Source: Streptomyces durocortorensis
GTDB taxonomy: Bacteria; Actinomycetota; Actinomycetes; Streptomycetales; Streptomycetaceae
DNA length: 36,995 bases
Assembly (NCBI RefSeq): GCF_016901035.1
Contig: NZ_JAFEUF010000008.1
Location: 4,682 to 41,676, forward strand
Direction: 5' to 3'
Of this stretch, positions 9,111-16,197 are shown piece after piece (position 1 is the stretch's first letter; each line of letters begins with the position of its first letter). The notes below the pieces were generated by a model. It made no database searches and was not told where the DNA came from. It worked only from the letters and a program-made list of their open reading frames with translations. Both the position numbers and the translations under genes were made by a program.

Positions 9111-9899
9111 ATGACCGAGGCAGAGCAGAGCACCCCGGTGCACGGGATTCCGTGCTGGGTCAGCCTCATGACCCGGGACCTGCGGGTTACGCAGGACTTC
9201 TACGGGGCCGTCCTCGGGTGGACCTTCCGCTCCGGCACCCTCGGCGAGGGCTTCTCCGTCGCCCACGTCGACGCCCTGCCCGTCGCCGGGATCGGACAGA
9301 TCGCCCCCGGCCTGCCCACGGCCGTCTCCTGGACCCCGTACTTCGCCGTCGCGGACGTCGACACCGCCGCGGCCCGCGTCCGGGAACGGGGAGGCACCAT
9401 CGCCGTCGGCCCGATCCGGATCGGCCCCGGAAGGGGAGCCATGGCCGCCGACCGGGAAGGGGCCGCGTTCGGCTTCTGGGAGGGGCGGACCCCACCCTGG
9501 TCGTTCGGCCGCGACAGCGCGCCGGCCTCCCTCGAACTGCGCACGAGCCACGCCTTCGACTGCGCGATCTTCTACGCCGAGGTGTTCGGCTGGGCCTCCG
9601 AGGAGCCCGGCGGCTGCGAGGTCGGCTACGCCTACCAGCAGGACACGGTCGTCGTACGGCAGGGCGGCCGCACCGTGGCCACCCTGCGCGGCGGCGGCGA
9701 CGCCTCGTCCCCCGACCCCCGGCTGCGCCCCCGCTGGCACGTCCGCTTCCAGGTCCAGGACCTGGCAGCGGCCACCGAGGCCGCCCGCGCCGCGGGCGGC
9801 ACGGCCGGCCCGCCGGCGGACTCGACCGCAGACGGATCCGAAGTGGTGATCAGGGATCCCGACGGCGGCATCTTCACGGTGTGCGCCCACCCGGAGTAG
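9111..9899 (+). CDS. VOC family protein with two glyoxalase-like domains
   Basis: 262 residues made of two tandem vicinal-oxygen-chelate units, about residues 12-128 and 137-260. The first begins PCWVSLMTRDLRVTQDFYGAVLGW, the second ELRTSHAFDCAIFYAEVFGW. The second ends VIRDPDGGIFTVCAHPE, the usual closing strand. Two units together make one complete metal-binding barrel, as in CFP-30B-like hydroxylase-associated proteins. A GAGGAG site precedes the ATG. It converges on the GH114 gene with only 15 bp between. Function within the family (dioxygenase, resistance or isomerase) is not determinable. Confidence 0.85.
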   Translation: MTEAEQSTPVHGIPCWVSLMTRDLRVTQDFYGAVLGWTFRSGTLGEGFSVAHVDALPVAGIGQIAPGLPTAVSWTPYFAVADVDTAAARVRERGGTIAVGPIRIGPGRGAMAADREGAAFGFWEGRTPPWSFGRDSAPASLELRTSHAFDCAIFYAEVFGWASEEPGGCEVGYAYQQDTVVVRQGGRTVATLRGGGDASSPDPRLRPRWHVRFQVQDLAAATEAARAAGGTAGPPADSTADGSEVVIRDPDGGIFTVCAHPE

Positions 9900-9914
9900 C
9901 CGCCGTCCGGGACC

Positions 9915-10775
9915 TCAGCAGGTGCGCAAGACGTACCCCGGCCGCCCGGCCGGGACGACGTCGAGATCCCGGCGCACCACGGAGACCGTCGATCCCACGG
10001 ACGAACAGGCCTTGCTGAAGTCCCGGTCGGTGTACTCGACGACGAAGACCCTGTCGCCGTACGCCGAGGCGTAGTCGGCGCACTCGTCGTAGCGGCCGCA
10101 CTCCTCGGCGACGGCGAAGTCGAACCCGATCTCCTTCCGCTGCCCCAGCAGGTCCGTGGTGTTCTTCTGGCCGATCGCCAGACCGGCCGCGTGCGCGCGG
10201 TCGGCCAGGAGCTTCGCGAACGCGGCGTTGTGCGCCCGGTTCAGCAGCCCTTCGGACCGCTCGTAGGAGTCGAGGTTGTCGGGCTCCACCGCCTGGAAAC
10301 CGGACGTCGCGCAGCCGTCGATCCAGCCGCCGACGATCTTCGCCAGCCGGGTGCGCTTGCCCTCGGTCGAGGTGTCGAGCAGCGCCTCGCCCCAGGCGTC
10401 GTCGTTCACCAGCTCGCCGTCGCCGTCGCGCAGCAGCAGATCGGGGTCGTTCTTCTCCCACCAGTCCAGAGCGTCGGGCTGGGTCTGGAAGGCATTGACG
10501 TAACAGACGTTGTAGAGGCCCTCGGCCGGCTTGGCGGTACGGTCCCGGGAGAGCGCCTCGACCCCGGCGGGCGGGGTGTACGCGCCGCCGATCTGGTAGT
10601 CGAAGGCCGCGTTCGCCGTGGGCGGCACGACCTCCGGCGCGGCCTCGGCTGTGGAGCCCGTCGCGGAGGCGTGGGACAGGAGCAGCCCCGCTCCCGTCGC
10701 CAGAGCGGCCCCGCCGGCCAGTGCGGCGAGGGTGCGCTTGCGGCGCAGCAGAGAACGGACGGCGTGCTGGGGCAT
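9915..10775 (-). CDS. secreted GH114-type (endo-alpha-1,4-polygalactosaminidase-like) protein
   Basis: 286 residues. The start MPQHAVRSLLRRKR is chosen because GGGAG lies 5 nt upstream. A twin-Arg-containing basic n-region and a hydrophobic stretch to about residue 34 form a signal peptide, followed by a low-complexity Ala/Thr linker. The catalytic fold shows FDYQIGGAYTPPAGVEALSRD, YNVCYVNAFQTQPD and the conserved QAVEPDNLDSYE, which are hallmarks of the GH114/TM1410-like barrel. Such enzymes cut galactosamine-containing exopolysaccharide. Four Cys near the C-terminus suggest disulfides, consistent with secretion. It follows the histidine kinase gene by 52 bp on the same strand, so it may be cotranscribed with the two-component system. 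Confidence 0.8.
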   Translation of the reverse strand: MPQHAVRSLLRRKRTLAALAGGAALATGAGLLLSHASATGSTAEAAPEVVPPTANAAFDYQIGGAYTPPAGVEALSRDRTAKPAEGLYNVCYVNAFQTQPDALDWWEKNDPDLLLRDGDGELVNDDAWGEALLDTSTEGKRTRLAKIVGGWIDGCATSGFQAVEPDNLDSYERSEGLLNRAHNAAFAKLLADRAHAAGLAIGQKNTTDLLGQRKEIGFDFAVAEECGRYDECADYASAYGDRVFVVEYTDRDFSKACSSVGSTVSVVRRDLDVVPAGRPGYVLRTC

Positions 10776-10826
10776 ACGTACTCCCGTGCGTGGGCTTCGG
10801 ACCTTCCCCCGCATCATGGACCGCCG

Positions 10827-10845
10827 ATCATGAGCGAATCGTGAG
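10827..10845 (-). promoter_or_regulatory. candidate OmpR-type direct repeat upstream of the GH114 gene
   Basis: ATCATGAG (10827-10834) and ATCGTGAG (10838-10845) are direct repeats whose starts are 11 bp apart, the spacing that OmpR/PhoB-type dimers use. A third partial copy, ATCATGG, is at 10813-10819. They cover the kinase stop codon and lie 40-70 bp upstream of the GH114 start. Binding by the adjacent regulator is inferred. Confidence 0.35.
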
Positions 10846-12165
10846 GGCCGGGCCCCCGCCGCGCCGCCGGCCCGCCCGCGACCGGTCGGGTGCGAGCCGC
10901 AGCACGAACTCCGCGCCGCCGCCGGGACGGGCCCGGACGGTGAGCGTCCCCCGGTGGACCTCCGCGATCCGCCGAACCAGCGAGAGACCGATCCCCGTGC
11001 CCCCGCCCGGCGAGCTGAACCGCTCCATCAGCTCCAGCAGCCGGTCCGGATCCACCCCCGGACCCCGGTCGGCGACCCACACCTCCGGCCCGCGCACCGT
11101 CACCAGCAGCCCGGCCAGGTCCGGCGCGTCGGCCGCCCGGCCGTGCCGTACCGCGTTGTCCAGCAGATTGCGCACGGCGACGCGCACCAGTGCCGCGTCG
11201 GCCTCGACCACCGACTCCGCGAGCCGCAACGTCGGGCGGGGCCCGTCCCCCGGCAGCTCCGTGCACACCTCCTCGACGAGCTGGTCCAGCCGCAGCGGCT
11301 GCGCCCGTACGACGTCCACGGCCGCCTCCAGCCGCCCCCGGGCCAGAAGGTTCTCCACGACGTCGGCCATCCGGTCCGCCGCCCGCCGGATCCGGGGCAG
11401 GTGGGCGTCGAGACCGCCCGGAGCACCGGCGGCCACCTCCACCGACCCGCGCATCACCGCCACCGGGGTCCGCAGCTCGTGCGCCGCGTCGGCCAGCAGC
11501 CGTTCCTGCTGCTCCAGCGCCTGCCAGGCCGGCCGCATGCTGCGCCCCGAGAGCACGTGCCCCGTCACCGCGGCCAGTGCCGTCAGCGCACCGGCCCCGA
11601 CGACCAGGGACAGGACCAGACTGCGGTGCTCGGCCGCGCCGCGCTCCGGATCGCCGACCGCGACGGCCGCGCCCGCCACCGCGTCGGTGGCGTCGTGGTA
11701 GAAGGGCACGGCCAGCAGTCGCACCGGCTCTCCCGAGCGGTCGCGCGCCTCGGCCCGCACCGGTCCCTCCTCGTCCATCGCCGAACGGGTCACCGCCCGG
11801 ATCTCCCCGGCCGGCACGGCGAACTGCGCGGTGCGGCCCCGGAACACGGTGACCGGATCACCGCCGGGCCGTCCCTCCAGCACCAGGATCTGCGGGGTTC
11901 CCGCGGTCGCCTCGTCGTCCCCGAGACCGTCCAGCCGGATCCGGTCGTCCTCGTAGTAGACGAGCGAGGCGGCGACGGACGCCCGGCGGCGCATCTCGTC
12001 GTACTCGGCGTCCTGCCGCGCCCGGTCGTCGGTGCGGATCACTAGCCAGGACAGGCAGGTCAGCCCGACGACGGTGATCAGGGTGTACGCGGCGGTCAGC
12101 CGCAGCTGCAGCCGACGCAGCCGCTTCCTGGCCGGGGAGCGGTGAGGCTTCACGGGCTTCGCCAT
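10828..12165 (-). CDS. two-component sensor histidine kinase
   Basis: 445 residues. Membrane segment one is about residues 20-43, the extracellular sensor region is about 44-180, and segment two is about 182-206. The dimerisation/phosphoacceptor helix has DAAHELRTP with His229. The ATP-binding domain shows NLLDN (333-337), DRGPGV (366-371) and GGTGIGL (388-394). It is therefore a complete orthodox kinase of the EnvZ/OmpR-partner class. Its ATG shares one base with the regulator stop (TGATG), a sign of translational coupling. The sensor domain has no recognisable fold, so the stimulus is unknown. Confidence 0.93.
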   Translation of the reverse strand: MAKPVKPHRSPARKRLRRLQLRLTAAYTLITVVGLTCLSWLVIRTDDRARQDAEYDEMRRRASVAASLVYYEDDRIRLDGLGDDEATAGTPQILVLEGRPGGDPVTVFRGRTAQFAVPAGEIRAVTRSAMDEEGPVRAEARDRSGEPVRLLAVPFYHDATDAVAGAAVAVGDPERGAAEHRSLVLSLVVGAGALTALAAVTGHVLSGRSMRPAWQALEQQERLLADAAHELRTPVAVMRGSVEVAAGAPGGLDAHLPRIRRAADRMADVVENLLARGRLEAAVDVVRAQPLRLDQLVEEVCTELPGDGPRPTLRLAESVVEADAALVRVAVRNLLDNAVRHGRAADAPDLAGLLVTVRGPEVWVADRGPGVDPDRLLELMERFSSPGGGTGIGLSLVRRIAEVHRGTLTVRARPGGGAEFVLRLAPDRSRAGRRRGGGPALTIRS

Positions 12166-12839
12166 CAGGACGGCCCCGGCTCCGCCGACAGCAGGAACCC
12201 CCGGCCGCGCACGGTGTGCACCAGCGCGGGCGAGCCGAGCTTGCGCCGCAGGCCGGCGACGACGGCGTCCACCACGTTGGAGACCGGGTCGGCCATCTCG
12301 TCCCAGCAGTGCTCCAGCAGCCCGGTGCGGGTGACGACGGTGTCCCGGTTGACCAGGAGCTGCTGGAGCACGGCGTACTCCTTCGGGCTCAGCGACAGCA
12401 GCACACCACCGCGCCGCACCTCGTGCCGTGCCACGTCCATGACCACGTCCGCACAGCCCAGGAAGGAAGGCAGCCGCACCGGCGCCCGCCGGCTCAGTCC
12501 CCGGACCCGCAGCACGAGCTCACGCATCGCGAACGGCTTTGCCAGATAGTCGTCCGCCCCGCTCTCCAGCCCCCGCAACCGGTCGTGCAGGGAGTCCAGG
12601 GCGGTGAGGCACAGCACGGGCACCGACCACCCGGCCCGGCGCCTGCCCTCCAGCGGGGCGAGGGTGTCACCGGAGGGCACCAGCCGGTCCAGCACCACAC
12701 AGTCGTACGCGTGGACGTGCAGCAGTTCGTCCGCCTCCGGCCAGTCGGAGGCGCAGTCCACGGCGAAGCCCCCGTTCCGCAGACCGGACGCGATCACCTC
12801 CCGCAGGTCGTCGTCGTCCTCCACCAGCAGCACACGCAT
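12165..12839 (-). CDS. OmpR-family response regulator
   Basis: 224 residues: receiver domain 1-115 with the acidic pocket EDDDD (7-11), phosphoacceptor Asp51, Thr79 and Lys101 (AKPF), then a winged-helix DNA-binding domain ending in the beta-hairpin HTVRGRGFLLS. All catalytic receiver residues are present. Next on the same strand come the partner kinase and the GH114 protein, so transcription of regulator, kinase and glycosidase as one unit is likely. The remnant methyltransferase gene upstream is separated by 81 bp that include a hairpin. Confidence 0.94.
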   Translation of the reverse strand: MRVLLVEDDDDLREVIASGLRNGGFAVDCASDWPEADELLHVHAYDCVVLDRLVPSGDTLAPLEGRRRAGWSVPVLCLTALDSLHDRLRGLESGADDYLAKPFAMRELVLRVRGLSRRAPVRLPSFLGCADVVMDVARHEVRRGGVLLSLSPKEYAVLQQLLVNRDTVVTRTGLLEHCWDEMADPVSNVVDAVVAGLRRKLGSPALVHTVRGRGFLLSAEPGPS

Positions 12840-12902
12840 GGGGAGGATGCCTCCGAGTCTTTTCCGGGGGAGAGGCCCGCCAGTCTAGGACGTCCCGCGC
12901 AT

Positions 12903-12920
12903 CCGGCCCGAAGCGGCCGG
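12903..12920 (-). terminator. hairpin downstream of the methyltransferase remnant
   Basis: CCGGCC and GGCCGG arms with a 6-nt loop abut the stop codon at 12921. There is no T-run, as is usual for high-GC terminators. Strength is uncertain; some read-through into the two-component operon is possible. Confidence 0.45.
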
Positions 12921-13418
12921 TCAGGCGGGTGACGCCTCGATGATCTGGAAGATGTTGGGTGCGGGCAGCGGCGTCACGCTCCGGAGGGCGAACCCGCCCG
13001 CCGTGCACAGGGCGGCGAAGTCCTCCGCGGTCCGCTCCCGGCCGCCGACGTTGACGAGCATGTTGAGGTCGCTGAGGTAGACGCCGCCCGGCGGGTCCGC
13101 CGGCACGGTGGCGGGCAGCACCGGTTCGACGATCAGCAGCGAGCCGTGGGCGGGGATGACCTCGCGGATGCGCCGCAGGATGGCCGCGCGCAGCAGACGC
13201 AACGTCGCCTGCGGATGGGTGCCGAAGGAGCCGGCCAGCGCGTCGGCGCTCGACTCGCCCGCTCCGATCCGGTCGAAGACCCCCAACCGCACCGCCGTGC
13301 CCAGCGCTTGGGTGGCCATCTGGCCCAGCACGAGCCGGGACACCGCCCCTCGTGCCTGCCAATCCACCTCCGCATCGCGGCCGTTGCCCGGAACCTGATC
13401 GTGACGGTCGGTCATCAT
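12921..13418 (-). pseudogene. O-methyltransferase with the SAM-binding middle deleted in frame
   Basis: 165 residues instead of the usual 330-350. Residues 1-75 are the N-terminal dimerisation/winged-helix part of COMT-like methyltransferases (SRLVLGQMATQALGTAVRLG, then HPQATLRLLRA). The text then jumps to the C-terminal part (AILRRIREVIPAHGSLLIVE, LNMLVNVGGRERTAEDF, NIFQIIEA). The glycine-rich SAM-binding motif and the HDW catalytic region that should lie between are absent. The reading frame is preserved, so a stable short protein could be made, but it cannot methylate. A GAGGGG site precedes tandem ATGs, and an iron-box-like operator sits 19 bp upstream, so expression signals look intact. 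Confidence 0.8.
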
Positions 13419-13436
13419 TCGCCCCTCTTCAGCCAG

Positions 13437-13455
13437 TTAGGTAAACCTAACCTTG
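13437..13455 (-). promoter_or_regulatory. iron-box-like operator (DmdR1/IdeR type)
   Basis: TTAGGTAAACCTAACCTTG agrees with the 19-bp actinobacterial iron-box pattern TTAGGTTAGGCTAACCTAA at 14 positions by my hand alignment. It also contains a 7-bp palindrome, GTTAGGT-AA-ACCTAAC. It lies immediately upstream of the methyltransferase remnant, where a repressor would block its promoter. Iron control is inferred. Confidence 0.55.
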
Positions 13456-13524
13456 CGTGGGGTGGGTGGCTCGCCCGTCGGTGGGGCGCCCGGGGACTTC
13501 GCCGACGGTGGGCGGGCGGGGCGG

Positions 13525-14445
13525 TCAGGCGCGGCGGCCGCCGCCGAGCGCCTCGGCTTCGACGGCCGCCACCGCCTCGGCCACGGCCGCCAGCGCCGGC
13601 GAGTCCAGCTTCCACTGCTGCCAGTACAACGGGACGTCCACGGTGTGATCCGGGGAGAGCAGCACCAGCCGCCCGGTGCTCAGCAACGGCTCCGCCTGGA
13701 CCTCGGGCACCACGCCCCAGCCCATGCCCGCCGCCACGGCGTTCGCGAACCCCTCCGACGTCGGCACCAGATGACGCCGGGCGCTCGCCCGGGGCGTGAG
13801 GCCGAGCCGGCGCACGAACGCGTCCTGAAGATCGTCGCGCCGGTCGAAACCGATCACCGGCGCGTCACCGATCAGCTCGCGCAACGCGCTGCCCTCCCGC
13901 CGTCCCAGCCACCGGTCGGCGAAACCGGGACTGGCCACCGGCAGATACCGCATTCGGCCGAGACCGCGCACCGAGCAGCCCGTCACCGCTTCCGGCGACG
14001 AGGTGACCGCGGCCATCACCAGACCCTCCCGCAACAGGGCCGCCGTATGGTCCTGGTCCTCCCGGCGCAGCTCGTAGGCGAGGCCCAGCTCCTCCGGGAC
14101 GCGCCGCAGGGCGGGCAGGAACCAGGTCGCCAGGGAATCGGAGTTCACCGCGATCGACAGCTGCGTCGGCTCGCCGGGCCCGGACATCCCGAGCGCCGCC
14201 TGAGCGTCGCGCTCCAGCCGGGCGAGCTGGCGGGCGAAGCGCACCACCACTTCACCGGACTCGGTCGGCCGCACCGGCTTCGTGCGCATCAGCAGCACCC
14301 GGCCCGTGCGCTGCTCCAGCGCCTTCACGCGCTGGCTGACCGCCGAAGGCGTCAGCCGCAGGACGCCCGCCGCCGCGTCGAACGTGCCTTCGTCGACCAC
14401 CGCCAGCAGCGTCCGCACCTGATCGAGAGGAAGCTCGGACATCAT
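13525..14445 (-). CDS. LysR-type regulator of the ArgP/LysG group
   Basis: 306 residues. The N-terminal winged helix reads LDQVRTLLAVVDEGTFDAAAGVLRLTPSAVSQRVKALEQ, whose TPSAVSQRVKALE helix is characteristic of ArgP/IciA/LysG proteins. It is followed by a linker and a periplasmic-binding-protein-like effector domain. It is divergent from a LysE-type exporter 67 bp away, the standard arrangement in which the regulator senses a basic amino acid (Lys, Arg) and activates the exporter. The effector is inferred from that pairing. There are two adjacent ATGs with no clear ribosome site. Confidence 0.92.
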   Translation of the reverse strand: MMSELPLDQVRTLLAVVDEGTFDAAAGVLRLTPSAVSQRVKALEQRTGRVLLMRTKPVRPTESGEVVVRFARQLARLERDAQAALGMSGPGEPTQLSIAVNSDSLATWFLPALRRVPEELGLAYELRREDQDHTAALLREGLVMAAVTSSPEAVTGCSVRGLGRMRYLPVASPGFADRWLGRREGSALRELIGDAPVIGFDRRDDLQDAFVRRLGLTPRASARRHLVPTSEGFANAVAAGMGWGVVPEVQAEPLLSTGRLVLLSPDHTVDVPLYWQQWKLDSPALAAVAEAVAAVEAEALGGGRRA

Positions 14446-14447
14446 GA

Positions 14448-14477
14448 CAGCTAATGATACGTAAGAATCCTTAGCTG
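14448..14477. promoter_or_regulatory. LysR operator between the regulator and exporter genes
   Basis: CAGCTAA (14448-14454) and TTAGCTG (14471-14477) form a perfect 7-bp inverted repeat with a 16-bp spacer. The right arm touches the predicted -35 of the exporter promoter. This fits a LysR activator site. Confidence 0.6.
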
Positions 14478-14512
14478 GACATCAGGATGGCGGGCTCCGT
14501 AGCGTCGGCCGC
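14476..14512 (+). promoter_or_regulatory. predicted promoter of the LysE gene giving a leaderless transcript
   Basis: TGGACA (14476-14481) and TAGCGT (14500-14505) are separated by 18 bp. The start point expected about 7 nt after the -10 falls on or next to the ATG at 14513, and there is no ribosome-binding site. A leaderless mRNA is the simplest reading. Confidence 0.45.
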
Positions 14513-15124
14513 ATGACGAACACCCTGACCACCGCGGCCGCCGGATTCGGCACCGGCCTCTCCCTCATCGTCGCCATCGGCGCCCAGAACGCCCTGGTGC
14601 TGCGCCAGGGCGTCCGCCGGGACGGCGTGCTCGCGGTGGTCGGGATCTGCGCCCTGTCCGACGCGGTGCTCATCGTGCTGGGCGTCGCCGGGGTCGGCGC
14701 GGTCGTCGTCGCCTGGCCGTCGGCGCTGACCGTGGTGGGGCTGCTCGGCGGCCTGTTCCTGATCGTCTACGGGCTGCTCGCCGCCCGCCGCGTGCTGCGC
14801 CCGTCGGCCCTGCACGCGGGGGACGCCCCGGCCACCTCGCGCCGGGCCGTCGTGCTGACCTGCCTGGCGATGACCTGGCTCAACCCGCACGTGTACCTCG
14901 ACACCGTGTTCCTGCTCGGGTCCGTCGCCGCCGACCGGGGGCCCCTGCGCTGGACCTTCGGCCTCGGCGCGATCCTGGCCAGCGTGTGCTGGTTCGCGGC
15001 GCTCGGCTTCGGCGCCCGGCTGCTGAGCGGAGTCCTCGCGCGGCCCTCCGCGTGGCGGGTGCTGGACGGCCTGGTCGCCGTGATGATGATCGGCCTCGGC
15101 ACGAAGCTGGCGCTGGGCGCCTGA
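14513..15124 (+). CDS. LysE/ArgO-type amino acid exporter
   Basis: 203 residues and six hydrophobic segments. The N-terminal signature FGTGLSLIVAIGAQNALVLRQG is diagnostic of the LysE family, and LTCLAMTWLNPHVYLDTVFLLG is the second conserved segment. The protein exports L-lysine and/or L-arginine across the cytoplasmic membrane using proton exchange in characterised members. Its LysG/ArgP-like partner is divergently encoded, and a shared inverted repeat lies between them. Length matches the family. Confidence 0.93.
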   Translation: MTNTLTTAAAGFGTGLSLIVAIGAQNALVLRQGVRRDGVLAVVGICALSDAVLIVLGVAGVGAVVVAWPSALTVVGLLGGLFLIVYGLLAARRVLRPSALHAGDAPATSRRAVVLTCLAMTWLNPHVYLDTVFLLGSVAADRGPLRWTFGLGAILASVCWFAALGFGARLLSGVLARPSAWRVLDGLVAVMMIGLGTKLALGA

Positions 15125-15132
15125 ACGCCCGG

Positions 15133-15158
15133 CGCCCGTTCCCTTTCAGGAGCGGGCG
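15133..15158. terminator. bidirectional hairpin between convergent exporter and oxidoreductase genes
   Basis: CGCCCG-T-TCC (15133-15142) pairs with GGA-G-CGGGCG (15149-15158) around a six-base CTTTCA loop. That gives a 10-bp stem with one G-T pair. It is placed between two convergent stops, as expected for a shared terminator. Confidence 0.6.
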
Positions 15159-15175
15159 GCCGGGCGCGCCGCGGC

Positions 15176-16126
15176 CTACGACACCACGAGGACGAGCTTG
15201 CCGGTGGTGCGGCCGGTCTCGCCCAGCGCGTGCGCCTTCGCCGCCTCGGCCAGCGGGAAGGCCGCCTCGACATGGGCCCGCAGCTCGCCGGCCCGGACCA
15301 GGTCGGCGATGGCCGTCATGCCGGCGTGATCGGCCTCCACCAGCAGGTTCTCCACCCGGACCTCCCGCGCGGCGGCCTTCGCAGTCTCCGCCGGATCGCC
15401 GCCCGGCAGCAGCGAAACGAGCGTGCCTCCCGGGCGCAGGACGTCGAGCGAACGTGCCCGCGTCTCGCCCGCGAGGGGATCGAGCACCATGTCGACGTCG
15501 CTCACCGCGTCCCCGAAGTCGACGCTCCGGTAGTCGATGACCTCGTCCGCCCCGAGTCCCCGGACGAACTCGTGCTTGGCGGCGCTCGCGGTGCCGATGA
15601 CGTACGCTCCCAGCGACTTGGCGATCTGGACGGCGAGGTGGCCGACCCCGCCGGCGGCGGCGTGGATCAGGACCCGCTGCCCGGGCCGTACGTCCGCCGT
15701 GTCGACGAGCGCCTGGCGGGCGGTGAGCGCGGCGAGCGGGAGGGCGGCCGCCTGGACGTGGTCGACGCCCTCGGGCTTGTGGGCGAAGGCGCGGGCCGGG
15801 CCGACCGTGAACTCGGCGTGGGAGCCGACCCCGTACGGATAGGGCAGCATGCCGAACACCTCGTCACCCGGCTTGAAGAGGGTCACCCCGAAGCCCACCG
15901 AATCGACGACCCCGGAGACGTCCCAGCCCAGGACGAGCGGCAGCCGGTCCAGGAACATGCTCTGGGCCCGGTGCTTCCAGTCAGTGGGGTTCACTCCGGC
16001 CGCGCGGACGGCGACCACGATCTGGCTCGGTCCCGGCACGGGCCGGGGAAGCCGGACCTCCTCCAGTACCTCGGGTCCTCCGTAGACGCTCTGGCTGATG
16101 GCGCGCATGCTCTCGTTCTTCGTCAT
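15176..16126 (-). CDS. zinc-independent NADPH:quinone-type oxidoreductase (MDR superfamily)
   Basis: 316 residues. The N-terminal GroES-like domain begins with SQSVYGGPEVLEEVRLPRPVPGP and contains VRAAGVNPTDWKHRAQ. The Rossmann domain has the dinucleotide motif VLIHAAAGGVGHLAVQIAKSLGA, the AAGGVG signature of quinone reductase/enoyl reductase-like members without structural zinc. It reduces quinones or alpha,beta-unsaturated carbonyls with NADPH in related enzymes. It is divergent from a GlxA-type regulator 69 bp away, which probably controls it. An alternative ATG lies six codons in (16108). Confidence 0.9.
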   Translation of the reverse strand: MTKNESMRAISQSVYGGPEVLEEVRLPRPVPGPSQIVVAVRAAGVNPTDWKHRAQSMFLDRLPLVLGWDVSGVVDSVGFGVTLFKPGDEVFGMLPYPYGVGSHAEFTVGPARAFAHKPEGVDHVQAAALPLAALTARQALVDTADVRPGQRVLIHAAAGGVGHLAVQIAKSLGAYVIGTASAAKHEFVRGLGADEVIDYRSVDFGDAVSDVDMVLDPLAGETRARSLDVLRPGGTLVSLLPGGDPAETAKAAAREVRVENLLVEADHAGMTAIADLVRAGELRAHVEAAFPLAEAAKAHALGETGRTTGKLVLVVS

Positions 16127-16160
16127 GCGTCCAGCCTCGCCGCTGCCCGCCCGGCGTACC

Positions 16161-16197
16161 ATGGCATGATTGCCATCTTTCGACAGGATCGTGCCAT
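16161..16197. promoter_or_regulatory. ATGGCA/TGCCAT operator cluster
   Basis: ATGGCA (16161-16166) and TGCCAT (16171-16176) form an inverted repeat around TGAT. A further TGCCAT lies at 16192-16197, exactly 21 bp (two helical turns) from the second copy and overlapping the regulator start codon. The site lies between divergent genes, so the adjacent AraC-type regulator is the likely ligand. Confidence 0.5.
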
